NCBI GenBank assembly: GCA_035688305.1
Contig: DASSNC010000093.1
Span: forward strand, 1 to 11,756
Reading direction: 5' to 3'
DNA: 11,756 bases
From: 66-474 sp035688305
GTDB taxonomy: Bacteria > Pseudomonadota > Gammaproteobacteria > Xanthomonadales > Rhodanobacteraceae
The notes under the pieces were generated by a model. The model was not told where the DNA came from. It worked only from the letters and a program-made list of their open reading frames with translations, and ran no database searches. Every line of letters starts with the position of its first letter. Position 1 is the stretch's first letter. The position numbers and the translations under genes are program-made. Shown one piece after another: positions 5,322 through 11,756 of this stretch.

Positions 5322-5461
5322 GGCGATCTCGTCTCGTGTCGATGCCCCATCAGTTTATGCCGATCGCGCGGGGCCTGCGCCGGGGGCCGTTGTCACGCTA
5401 CAGTTGCGCGATCGAAACTTGCGGGGGCGCGGCGGCAACGCCGGGCCGAAATAAGTTGGGA
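5322..5461. other. Divergent intergenic region between phhA and the acyltransferase
   Basis: These 140 bp must hold promoters in both directions. On the minus strand CATAAA (5360-5355) could be a -10 for phhA, but no convincing -35 stands at the right distance. No strong palindrome or riboswitch-like structure was seen. Confidence 0.35.
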
Positions 5462-6199
5462 ATGCTTCGCTGCCTTTGGCGGATTCCACTGATGGCGTTG
5501 CTGGTGGTGGCCGGTTGCCTCATGGCAATTCCGCTGCTGCCGCACGGCCCGCGTCCCGGCACCGCCGGCGCGGCGCTGCTGCGCAACTGGTCGCGGGTGT
5601 TCCTGCGCCTGTTCGGCGTGCGAGTGGTGAAGGTCGGCGAACCGCTGCACGATCCGGTGATGTTCGTGGCCAACCACGGTTCGTGGATGGACATCACGGT
5701 GTTGCATTCGCAACGCCCGGCGGACTTCGTGGCCAAGGCCGAGATCGGCCACTGGCCACTGGTTGGCTGGATGGCGCGCCGCGGCGGCACGATCTTCCAT
5801 CAACGCGGCAACACCAACTCGATGGCGGCGGTGATGGCGGTGATGAGTGAACGCCTGCGCGCCGGGCGCAGCATCGCGGCCTTTCCGGAAGGTGGCACGG
5901 CACCGGCCGGCACCCTGAAAGTGTTCCACGCGCGCATCCTGCAGGCGGCGCTGGACGCGGGCGCGCCGGTGCAGCCGGTGGCGCTGCGCTACCTGCGCAA
6001 CGGCGAGCCGGCGCTCGACATGTTGTTCACCAAGGGCGAGGGTTTCCTGCACAACGTGCTGCGGGTGCTGGCGACGCGCTCGCTCACCGCCGAAGTGCAT
6101 TTCCTGCCGCCGGTGGTGTTCGATCCCGAGGGCGGCCGCCGCCGCATGGCCGAGGCCGCGCGCGCGGAAATCGCGCAGGTGCTGGGCATCGCCGCATGA
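5462..6199 (+). CDS. 1-acyl-glycerol-3-phosphate acyltransferase-type (PlsC family) lysophospholipid acyltransferase
   Basis: 245 aa. The PlsC-type acyltransferase domain has block I NHGSWMD (71-77, catalytic His72 and Asp77) and block III FPEGGT (141-146, FPEGTR in most members). The middle block reads GGTIFHQRGN (108-117), where many members have FIDR. A hydrophobic segment (about 8-26) anchors the N-terminus to the inner membrane. The likely role is acyl transfer to a lysophosphatidic acid-like acceptor in phospholipid synthesis or remodelling; the exact acceptor is unknown, and an ornithine-lipid or other acyltransferase remains possible. The frame opens at 5336, but the first 42 residues are not family-like. 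MLRCLWRIPL from the ATG at 5462 gives the usual N-terminus, and the ATG at 5492 is a less likely alternative. The stop TGA overlaps the next start (ATGA), so the two genes are translationally coupled. Confidence 0.88.
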   Translation: MLRCLWRIPLMALLVVAGCLMAIPLLPHGPRPGTAGAALLRNWSRVFLRLFGVRVVKVGEPLHDPVMFVANHGSWMDITVLHSQRPADFVAKAEIGHWPLVGWMARRGGTIFHQRGNTNSMAAVMAVMSERLRAGRSIAAFPEGGTAPAGTLKVFHARILQAALDAGAPVQPVALRYLRNGEPALDMLFTKGEGFLHNVLRVLATRSLTAEVHFLPPVVFDPEGGRRRMAEAARAEIAQVLGIAA

Positions 6200-7206
6200 G
6201 GGCGCCGGATCGCGATCACTATCAGCCGCCGCGTTTGCTGCGCAACCCGCACCTGCAATCGATGCTGGCGTCGAGTTCGTTGCGCCGGCGCCTGCGTGGC
6301 CCTGGCGCGCGCCGACTGGAGCGTGATGCCGAGTGGGTGACGCTCGACTGTGGCGGGGGCGTGCGCCTGACTGGTTGCCATACCGCGCAGAACATCCTGC
6401 CGCAGCCGCGCGGTCTCGCCGTGTTGTTGCACGGCTGGGAAGGCAGCGTGCGTTCGACTTACCTGTTGCGCACCGGCGCACGCCTGCTCGAAGCCGGCTG
6501 GGACGTGTTCCGGCTCAACTTCCGCGACCACGGTGGCTCGCACGCCTTGAATCGGGAGATCTTCCATTCCTGCCGGATCGACGAAGTCGTCGGCGCCCTG
6601 CGCGCGATTGCGCAACGCTGGCCGCAACATCCGTTGACGCTTACCGGTTTTTCGCTGGGCGGCAACTTTGCCGTCAGGGCCGCGCTGGCCGCGCCGGCGG
6701 CCGGCATCGAACTCGCGCATGCAATCGCGGTGTGCCCGGTGATCAATCCGCACGCGGGGTTGTTCCAGCTCGAACACGCACCGCGCATGTACCAGGATTA
6801 TTTCATGTGGAAGTGGACGCGCTCGTTGCGCACCAAGCAGCGCCTGTTCCCGGACACCGAGCTGTTCACGCGCGACGAACTGCATGGCACCTTGCGTTCG
6901 CTCACCGCAGCGCTGGTGCTGCGGCATACCGATTTCGGCAGCCTCGACAATTACCTGGACGGCTATTCGCTGGCCGACGGCCGGCTCGCGAAGCTCACGG
7001 TGCCGACGTCCATCCTTGCCACCGCGGATGATCCGGTGTGTCCGGCGTCCGACCTCGACGGCCTGGCCGTGCCGGACTGCGTGGACGTGACCATTACCGA
7101 ATGCGGCGGGCACTGCGGCCTGATCCGCAACTGGCGGCTGGACAGCTATGCCGAAGATTTTGTGTTGCAACGGTTTGCGGCGATCGCGTCTCTGCCGCAG
7201 GCATAA
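6196..7206 (+). CDS. YheT/ABHD1-3-type alpha/beta hydrolase
   Basis: 336 aa. The protein matches the YheT family of alpha/beta hydrolases. It has the N-terminal signature LLRNPHLQSML (14-24), the oxyanion-side motif LLHGWEGS (77-84), the nucleophile elbow GFSLGGN (151-157, Ser153), an acid in ATADDP (275-280) and the catalytic His306 in GGHCG. It is probably an esterase or lipase-like enzyme; bacterial members are poorly characterised and the substrate is unknown. Linkage to a PlsC acyltransferase by an ATGA overlap suggests a role in lipid turnover, which is an inference. No signal peptide is seen, so it is likely cytoplasmic or peripherally bound. The stop TAA overlaps a possible ATG of the next gene at 7206 by one base. 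Confidence 0.9.
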   Translation: MRAPDRDHYQPPRLLRNPHLQSMLASSSLRRRLRGPGARRLERDAEWVTLDCGGGVRLTGCHTAQNILPQPRGLAVLLHGWEGSVRSTYLLRTGARLLEAGWDVFRLNFRDHGGSHALNREIFHSCRIDEVVGALRAIAQRWPQHPLTLTGFSLGGNFAVRAALAAPAAGIELAHAIAVCPVINPHAGLFQLEHAPRMYQDYFMWKWTRSLRTKQRLFPDTELFTRDELHGTLRSLTAALVLRHTDFGSLDNYLDGYSLADGRLAKLTVPTSILATADDPVCPASDLDGLAVPDCVDVTITECGGHCGLIRNWRLDSYAEDFVLQRFAAIASLPQA

Positions 7207-7232
7207 TGCGCGCTCGCCCGGGAACCCACCAC

Positions 7233-9329
7233 ATGCTTGAAGATGCCATCCAGTTGCACCGCGCCGGCCGTCTCGCCGAAGCCGAACAGGGCTATCGGGA
7301 ATTGCTGGCGGCGAGCCCGGATGACGCCGAACTGCTGCAGCTGCTGGGCATCCTGCGTGGCCAGCGCGGCGATCTGCCCGAGGCGCTGCAACTGGTGAAG
7401 CGTGCCTGTGCGCTGGATCCCGACAACGCCGCCCGCCAATACGCGCTCGGCGAATTGCACCTGCGCGAGGGCGCGCTGGACGAGGCGGCCGCCGCGTACG
7501 ACCAGGCGCGCATGTTGAATCCGAACCTGGCTTCGGCACACTCGGGGCTTGGTCAGGTTGCGTTGTTGCGTGGTGACCTCGCCGCTGGCGAAGAACACTT
7601 CAAGGTGGCGTTGCGCGCGGACGAGAATGACGTGCAGGCCATCACCGGGCTCGGCAATATCGCGGGGATGCGCGGCGATTCCGAGCGCTCGTTGCAATGG
7701 CTGACCCAGGCCGCCGAACTGGCACCCACCGATCCGCTGATCCAGACCAGCTACGCGCAGGCGATGCTGGATCAAGGCATGAACGACTTCGCTGCAAGGG
7801 CGGTCGACAATGCCCTGGCGGTGAAGCCCGATTACCCGCTCGCGTTGGCGATGCGCGGCGAGTTGCATCTGCGCAAGGGTGAAACCGCCGAGGCCCTGGC
7901 GATTTTCCAGGCACTGCTTGCGCGCGGAGAACAGGTGGGTGCGGCGCACACGGGCATGGGCGACATCGCCCGGCTTGGCGGCAATCTTGATGCCGCCATT
8001 CCCGAGTACGACGCGGCCTTGCGGGTGCAGCCGCATCTGCATCCCGCCGCGATCCGGCGCGCCGACGCGCTCGCGCGCAGCGGCCGAGTCGCGCAGGCAA
8101 TTGCAGATCTGCGTCGCCACATTGCCGCGCACCCCGACGGCGTGCGTGTGTACACGGCTTTGGCGAACCTGTTCGCGCAGGGCGCGCGTCATGACGATGA
8201 GCTCGCGGTCTGGGAAGCGGCCGAGGCACGCTGGCCCGATGACGTCGAACTGAAGGCGCAACATGCCCTGGCGCTTGATCGCGCCGGGCGCACACGCGAG
8301 GCGCTGGATCTGGCCGAGCGTGCCGCCGCGTCGCCACGGCCCGCGATCGCCATGCTGCGTGCGCGCGGTGCGCTGCTGGCGGGCGATCCCGCGGCCGCGG
8401 TACAACGTCTGCAGCGGATCGACGATAGCCAATTTGCCGGAACGCCGCCGAATTTGCCGCGCCGCCGCCAGCGGCTGCTGGGCCTGGCCTACGATGCGCT
8501 GGAACAATGGGCAGATGCGGTGCAGGCCTTCCTGGCCGCGCCGCGCAAGGACCTCGACCTGCCGAATTTGCCGGTGCTGGACGAGCCCGACATTGCGATG
8601 CTGCGCCAGCTTGCCGCCGAGCCGGCGTTGGCCACCGCAGGCGACACGCCGCCGGTGCTTCTGTGCGGCCTGCCGGGCTCCGGCGTGGAGCAGGTTGCAA
8701 CCCTGCTGGCCGAACAGCCCGGCTGTTCCGTGCGCCGCGACCGCCGTGGTGGCGCGCCGGATTTTGTCAATGCGGCGTTCGATGGACAGCTGCTGCAGCC
8801 GCTCAACCAGGCTGCGCTGGCGCGTTTGGCGCGGGGTTACCGGCGTGCGCTGAAGCGCCTCGATTTGCCCGAATCCACGCAAGTGGTCGACTGGGTTCCG
8901 TTGCTGGACGCGCGCGTGGTGCCGGCCGTGCAGCGCGCCTTGCCGGGTGTCCGTTTGCTGCTGGTACAGCGTGATCCCGACGACGAGTTGCTGAACTGGC
9001 TGGGCTTTGGTTGGTTGCAGGGCTTCGCACTGTCCGATCCGCTGGCCGGTGCGCGCTGGCTGCGCCTCGCCGCGACGCACCTTGCCGCCGCCGCCGAATT
9101 GCTACCCAGCTTGCGCGTCGATCCGGATGCATTGCTGGCGCCGGCCGGCGAAGCCGCGCGCGCCCAACTCGGCGCATTCCTCGGCATCGACCCGCTGGTG
9201 CTGGGGCCGGCCGCACGCGCATCCACGACCGGCCGCGGCGGTCTGCCCACGAGTTTCGCGAACGGGCACGCCGCGCATTATCGCGAGGCCCTGGCCGAGG
9301 CCTTCGCGGTGCTGGACGCAGGGGTTTGA
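7233..9329 (+). CDS. Tetratricopeptide-repeat protein with C-terminal sulfotransferase-like domain
   Basis: 698 aa from the ATG at 7233. Residues 1 to about 440 are consecutive TPR units, recognisable by the spacing of Gly/Ala and the D-P turns every 34 residues (for example LAEAEQGYRELLAASPDD, LDEAAAAYDQARMLNPN). The rest resembles the sulfotransferase domain of TPR-sulfotransferase proteins: a PAPS-loop-like GLPGSG (479-484), a VVDWVP segment (551-556) where the family has DKxP, VQRDPDD around Arg580, and a C-terminal GRGGLPTSFANGHAAHY resembling the family's closing R-x-S...W-x-x-Y. Several expected binding residues are replaced, so sulfonyl transfer is doubtful. An ATG at 7206, overlapping the previous stop (TAATG), is an alternative start adding 9 residues. 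GGGAA 8 nt before 7233 weakly favours the shorter form. It is probably the third gene of the acyltransferase operon. Confidence 0.85.
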   Translation: MLEDAIQLHRAGRLAEAEQGYRELLAASPDDAELLQLLGILRGQRGDLPEALQLVKRACALDPDNAARQYALGELHLREGALDEAAAAYDQARMLNPNLASAHSGLGQVALLRGDLAAGEEHFKVALRADENDVQAITGLGNIAGMRGDSERSLQWLTQAAELAPTDPLIQTSYAQAMLDQGMNDFAARAVDNALAVKPDYPLALAMRGELHLRKGETAEALAIFQALLARGEQVGAAHTGMGDIARLGGNLDAAIPEYDAALRVQPHLHPAAIRRADALARSGRVAQAIADLRRHIAAHPDGVRVYTALANLFAQGARHDDELAVWEAAEARWPDDVELKAQHALALDRAGRTREALDLAERAAASPRPAIAMLRARGALLAGDPAAAVQRLQRIDDSQFAGTPPNLPRRRQRLLGLAYDALEQWADAVQAFLAAPRKDLDLPNLPVLDEPDIAMLRQLAAEPALATAGDTPPVLLCGLPGSGVEQVATLLAEQPGCSVRRDRRGGAPDFVNAAFDGQLLQPLNQAALARLARGYRRALKRLDLPESTQVVDWVPLLDARVVPAVQRALPGVRLLLVQRDPDDELLNWLGFGWLQGFALSDPLAGARWLRLAATHLAAAAELLPSLRVDPDALLAPAGEAARAQLGAFLGIDPLVLGPAARASTTGRGGLPTSFANGHAAHYREALAEAFAVLDAGV

Positions 9330-9398
9330 TCCCGGCCCGCAGCGCGTTCGCTTTTCCGTAACGAAGCTTTCGCTAAGCTGGGACTCCGTCCGGATGCT

Positions 9399-9402
9399 GG
9401 AG
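9399..9402 (+). promoter_or_regulatory. Ribosome binding site that decides the start of the PQQ-type dehydrogenase
   Basis: GGAG lies 6 nt before the ATG at 9409. It overlaps the codons that would follow the alternative ATG at 9394 and favours the start that begins directly with the signal peptide. Confidence 0.55.
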
Positions 9403-9408
9403 TCTGGC

Positions 9409-10524
9409 ATGTTCGCGTCGGCACGCTTGAAGATCCTGCCGGGACTGGTTCTGCTGGCCGCGTTCGCCGCGGCGTCTGCCGCATTCGCCGCGACGCCCCA
9501 GCTCCATGTGCCCGCGGGTTTCCACGTTGCGGTTTACAGCGACTCGGTGCCGAACGCGCGCGCAATGGCGCTGGGCGACCACGACACGGTATTCGTGGGT
9601 TCGTTCCGCGAAGGCAAGGTGTATGCGCTGACCGGCATGGATGCGCACGGCCGCGCCGAGCACGTGTACGTGATCGCGAAGGGCCTGCAGATGCCGGTCG
9701 GCGTCGCCTTCCGTGACGGCGCCTTGTACGTATCGGCGGTCAGCCGGATCCTGAAGTTCCCGGATATCGAACAGCACCTCGCCGATCCGCCGCAGCCCAT
9801 CGTCGTGACCGACAAGCTGCCGGACAAGACCCACCACGGCTGGAAATTCATCGCGTTTGGCCCCGATGGCAAGTTGTACGTGCCGGTCGGCGCGCCGTGC
9901 AACATCTGCGATCCCGGCCCGGATTTCGCGAAGATCCTGCGCATGCATCCCGACGGGACGGATTGGCAGACCGTCGCCACCGGCGTCCGCAATTCGGTCG
10001 GCTTCGACTGGCAGCCCGGCACGCACACACTGTGGTTCACCGACAACGGCCGCGACCTGATGGGTGACGACATCCCGGCCGACACGCTCAACCGCGTGGA
10101 CAAATTGGGCGAGAACTTCGGCTATCCGTATTGCCATGCCGGCAACGTGCCGGATCCGGAATTCGGCAAACAGCACGCGTGCCGCGAATTCGCGCAACCG
10201 GCGTTGCGGCTGGGCGCGCACGTGGCGGCATTGGGCATGCGCTTCTACGTCGGGCGGATGTTTCCGGCTGCCTACGACGGCGCGATCTTCATCGCCGAGC
10301 ATGGCTCGTGGAACCGCTCGCGCAAATCAGGCTACCGGGTGATGGTCGTGCACGTCGGCAAGGACGGCAAGGTGATTTCATCGCGGCCATTTCTCACCGG
10401 TTTTCTTGACGGCCAGAAAACGCTCGGGCGGCCGGTGGACGTGCAACCATTGCGCGACGGCAGCCTGCTGGTGTCCGACGATGACAACGGGGTGATTTAC
10501 CGTGTCACCTACCAACGTCCATGA
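9409..10524 (+). CDS. Exported PQQ-dependent sugar dehydrogenase, L-sorbosone dehydrogenase-like
   Basis: 371 aa. A signal peptide is evident: basic ARLK, a hydrophobic core (about 9-26), cleavage after AFA at about 27/28. The mature part is a six-bladed beta-propeller of the soluble glucose/sorbosone dehydrogenase family. Family landmarks are HHGWKFIAFG (142-151, with the probable catalytic His), GAPCNICDPG (161-170), VRNSVGFDW (193-201), WFTDNGRDLMGDDIPAD (209-225, Ca/PQQ-proximal), ENFGYPYC (235-242), AEHGSWNRS (296-304) and RPVDV (341-345). It probably oxidises an aldose or aldehyde sugar in the periplasm and needs PQQ and calcium; no PQQ synthesis gene is in the window. The cysteine pairs 164/167 and 242/258 could form disulfides. 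The frame is open from 9007, but that part overlaps the previous gene. The 79-bp gap upstream may hold a promoter; AGCTT (9365-9369)/AAGCT (9375-9379) is a small hairpin there. Confidence 0.9.
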   Translation: MFASARLKILPGLVLLAAFAAASAAFAATPQLHVPAGFHVAVYSDSVPNARAMALGDHDTVFVGSFREGKVYALTGMDAHGRAEHVYVIAKGLQMPVGVAFRDGALYVSAVSRILKFPDIEQHLADPPQPIVVTDKLPDKTHHGWKFIAFGPDGKLYVPVGAPCNICDPGPDFAKILRMHPDGTDWQTVATGVRNSVGFDWQPGTHTLWFTDNGRDLMGDDIPADTLNRVDKLGENFGYPYCHAGNVPDPEFGKQHACREFAQPALRLGAHVAALGMRFYVGRMFPAAYDGAIFIAEHGSWNRSRKSGYRVMVVHVGKDGKVISSRPFLTGFLDGQKTLGRPVDVQPLRDGSLLVSDDDNGVIYRVTYQRP

Positions 10525-10573
10525 CGATGTGAAGGGTCCGTGTCAGCCCTGATGCTTGTGGTGTAAAGAAGAA

Positions 10574-10644
10574 TGACCACAGATCAACACGGATAATCAC
10601 GGATCAAGTTTTATCCGTGTTCAATCCGTGCAAATCCGTGGTCA
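10574..10644. repeat. Large imperfect inverted repeat built of ACGGAT words
   Basis: The ends TGACCAC (10574-10580) and GTGGTCA (10638-10644) pair. Each arm carries three (C)ACGGAT-like words: GAT ends at 10584, 10594 and 10604 on the left, and ATCC starts at 10613, 10624 and 10634 on the right, so spacing is 10-11 bp. The centre is about 10605-10612. It could form a long hairpin of about 32 bp per arm with mismatches. It lies between the PQQ-type dehydrogenase and the PEBP gene, both on the plus strand. Words of the ATCCGTG...ATCCGTGG kind recur as dispersed repeats in many bacterial genomes (general knowledge); their function is not established. No T-tract for a typical terminator. The rest of 10525-10688 shows nothing else. 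Confidence 0.75.
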
Positions 10645-10676
10645 AAGCGCTTTTCCACTTTCCGCCAATGCAATCC

Positions 10677-10681
10677 AGAGG
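10677..10681 (+). promoter_or_regulatory. Ribosome binding site that decides the start of the PEBP gene
   Basis: AGAGG lies 7 nt before the ATG at 10689. It rules against the upstream in-frame ATGs at 10617 (inside the inverted repeat) and 10668. Confidence 0.6.
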
Positions 10682-10688
10682 TCGTGTC

Positions 10689-11321
10689 ATGCAAATCCGC
10701 AGCAACAGCTTTGAACACAACGCCCGCATTCCCGCCGAGTTCGCCTTCGGCAAGCCCGGTGACGCCGGCGAGCCGTGCGTGTTTGCGCCAAACCGCAATC
10801 CGCATCTTGCATGGAGCGGCGCGCCGGCGGCGACGCAATCCTTCGCGCTGGTGTGCATCGACATCGACGTGCCCAGCCGCGGCGACGACGTGAACCAGGC
10901 GGGGCGCACGGTGCCGGCCGACCTGCCGCGGGTCGATTTCGCGCACTGGTTGATGATCGACATTCCGCCGGCGACCACGGAGATCGCAGCCGGCGCCTGC
11001 AGCGACGGCATTACCCCGCACGGCAAGCGCAAACCCAGTGGCCCGGCCGGTTCGCGCCAGGGCCGCAACGATTACACCGGCTGGTTCGCGTCCGATCCGG
11101 AGATGGCGGGGGACTGGTTCGGCTACGACGGCCCGTGCCCGCCATGGAACGATTCATTGTTGCACCGGTACTGTTTCAGGGTGTTCGCGCTGGACGCAGC
11201 AAGGCTGGACGACCTGCCCGCGCAATTCGGTTGGGCGGAACTGCAGGCTGCGTTGCGCGGTCACAGTCTGGACACCGCCGAAATCATCGGCACCTACAGC
11301 CTGAACCCCGCCGTGCGGTGA
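10689..11321 (+). CDS. YbhB/YbcL-type phosphatidylethanolamine-binding protein (PEBP, Raf-kinase-inhibitor-like)
   Basis: 210 aa. The PEBP fold shows all its conserved blocks: NPHLAWSGAP (37-46), the ligand-site CIDIDVPSRGDD (56-67), FAHWLMIDIPP (84-94, with His86) and GYDGPCPPWNDSLLHRYCF (145-163, where the family has GPxPPxGxHRY). Bacterial YbhB-type proteins bind small anionic or phospholipid-like ligands, and their biological role is unsettled; the Raf-inhibitor name is historical. No signal peptide is seen, so it is probably cytoplasmic. At 210 aa it is longer than E. coli YbhB (about 158 aa), with extra loops around 64-82 and 110-145; longer members of this kind occur in proteobacteria. 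It is followed after 30 bp by the DUF883 gene and may be cotranscribed with it. Confidence 0.9.
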   Translation: MQIRSNSFEHNARIPAEFAFGKPGDAGEPCVFAPNRNPHLAWSGAPAATQSFALVCIDIDVPSRGDDVNQAGRTVPADLPRVDFAHWLMIDIPPATTEIAAGACSDGITPHGKRKPSGPAGSRQGRNDYTGWFASDPEMAGDWFGYDGPCPPWNDSLLHRYCFRVFALDAARLDDLPAQFGWAELQAALRGHSLDTAEIIGTYSLNPAVR

Positions 11322-11351
11322 GCACGGCACCCGCAACCCAAGGAGACCACG

Positions 11352-11693
11352 ATGGTCACTGACATTACCCAGGATGAAGCCCGCAACAGCTCCCACGAAC
11401 GCATCGAACGCACCGCAGCGCGCTTCAAGGAAGGCACCAGCAGTGTGGTGGGTGGCGCCAAGGAGAAGCTCGACGCCGCGGCCGACCATGTCGAGTCCGG
11501 CTTGCATCGCGCCACCGACGCCAGCGCACGCGGGGCGAAGCGCGCCGCCGAAAAGGCCGGGCAACTGCGCGACCGCGGTGACGAGGCGCTGGAAACCGTG
11601 CGCGATTTCGTGCGCGAAAAACCCGTGCAGTCGGTGGCGATTGCGTTGGCGGCTGGCTGGCTGATCGGCCGCCTGCTGAACCGGCGCCACTGA
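11352..11693 (+). CDS. DUF883 family (ElaB/YqjD-type) C-tail-anchored membrane protein
   Basis: 113 aa. An amphipathic, Ala/Lys/Glu-rich helical region (about 12-88, likely coiled coil or apolipoprotein-like) leads to one C-terminal hydrophobic segment (about 91-109: PVQSVAIALAAGWLIGRLL) ending in basic NRRH. This is the layout of E. coli ElaB and YqjD, inner-membrane proteins of stationary phase reported to associate with ribosomes. AAGGAG at 11340-11345 lies 6 nt before the ATG, a strong Shine-Dalgarno sequence. In many proteobacteria a YqjE-type (phage holin family) gene follows, and a start codon is present 25 bp downstream here. Confidence 0.88.
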   Translation: MVTDITQDEARNSSHERIERTAARFKEGTSSVVGGAKEKLDAAADHVESGLHRATDASARGAKRAAEKAGQLRDRGDEALETVRDFVREKPVQSVAIALAAGWLIGRLLNRRH

Positions 11694-11718
11694 CGCCCGG
11701 CGTGCGGGTGCAGCAGGC

Positions 11719-11756
11719 ATGAGCGTCGACACCGACGAGCGGCCTGATGCGCAGGA
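11719..11756 (+). CDS. Possible start of the next gene (5' fragment, 12 codons)
   Basis: An ATG at 11719 opens a frame reading MSVDTDERPDAQ to the window edge, 25 bp after the DUF883 stop. GCAGG just upstream is only a weak ribosome binding site. By context a YqjE/phage-holin-family membrane protein would be expected, but the visible residues cannot show this. Confidence 0.4.
   Translation, partial: MSVDTDERPDAQ

Noticed and set aside
5336..5461. Longer start for the acyltransferase at 5336
   Set aside because: The 42 extra residues are not family-like and would fill the whole divergent promoter region with phhA; the MLRCLWRIPL start fits the PlsC family.
7146..9080. 644-codon minus-strand frame opposite the TPR gene, and a similar 516-codon frame at 5989-7539
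   Set aside because: Both are Arg/Gln/His-rich antisense shadows typical of high-GC coding DNA; the plus-strand genes have clear domains and motifs over the same bases.
9007..9408. Upstream extension of the PQQ-type dehydrogenase frame
   Set aside because: It lies out of frame inside the TPR gene's 3' end and would bury the signal peptide; the ATG at 9409 has a proper ribosome binding site.
11154..11732. 192-codon minus-strand frame at the right end
   Set aside because: It is antisense to the PEBP and DUF883 genes, both well supported, and shows no recognisable domain.

Overview
The window is GC-rich and gene-dense. It looks like an ordinary chromosomal stretch from a gammaproteobacterium of the Xanthomonadales/Lysobacterales type, perhaps Rhodanobacteraceae. 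This placement is an inference. It rests on the gene families (monomeric phenylalanine-4-hydroxylase, class I FBPase, DUF883, a TPR protein with a sulfotransferase-like tail), on TGA-dominated stop usage, and on GTAG-type REP palindromes of the kind known from Xanthomonas and Stenotrophomonas. No tRNA, rRNA, CRISPR array, phage gene or transposase gene was recognised.

Layout. 1-211: no gene; two inverted copies of a GC-rich dispersed palindrome. 212-1835 (minus): a two-gene redox module, a membrane cytochrome b followed by a Tat-exported molybdopterin oxidoreductase that is probably a lipoprotein, overlapping end to start. 1993-2673 (plus): a short-chain dehydrogenase, divergent from that module. 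2674-3135: a gene-free stretch between convergent genes, filled with a three-unit REP-pair array. 3136-5321 (minus): fbp and, upstream of it, phhA, separated by a second REP cluster. 5462-9329 (plus): a likely operon of a PlsC-type acyltransferase, a YheT-type alpha/beta hydrolase (ATGA overlap) and a TPR/sulfotransferase-like protein. 9409-10524 (plus): an exported PQQ-type sugar (sorbosone) dehydrogenase. 10574-10644: a large inverted repeat. 10689 onward (plus): a YbhB-type PEBP protein, a DUF883 membrane protein, and probably the first codons of a further gene of the same envelope cluster.

Functionally the window mixes central metabolism (gluconeogenesis, phenylalanine catabolism), periplasmic redox enzymes and envelope/lipid genes. 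I see no convincing new multi-gene system. The most notable signal is in the repeats. All three TAG stop codons in the window (SDR, fbp, phhA) are the TAG of a REP element's 5' GTAG, whereas none of the eight other complete genes uses TAG. The REP pairs are also amplified as a unit together with a linker carrying ACGCGGAT-like words exactly 10 bp apart, and related words recur in the inverted repeat at 10574-10644.
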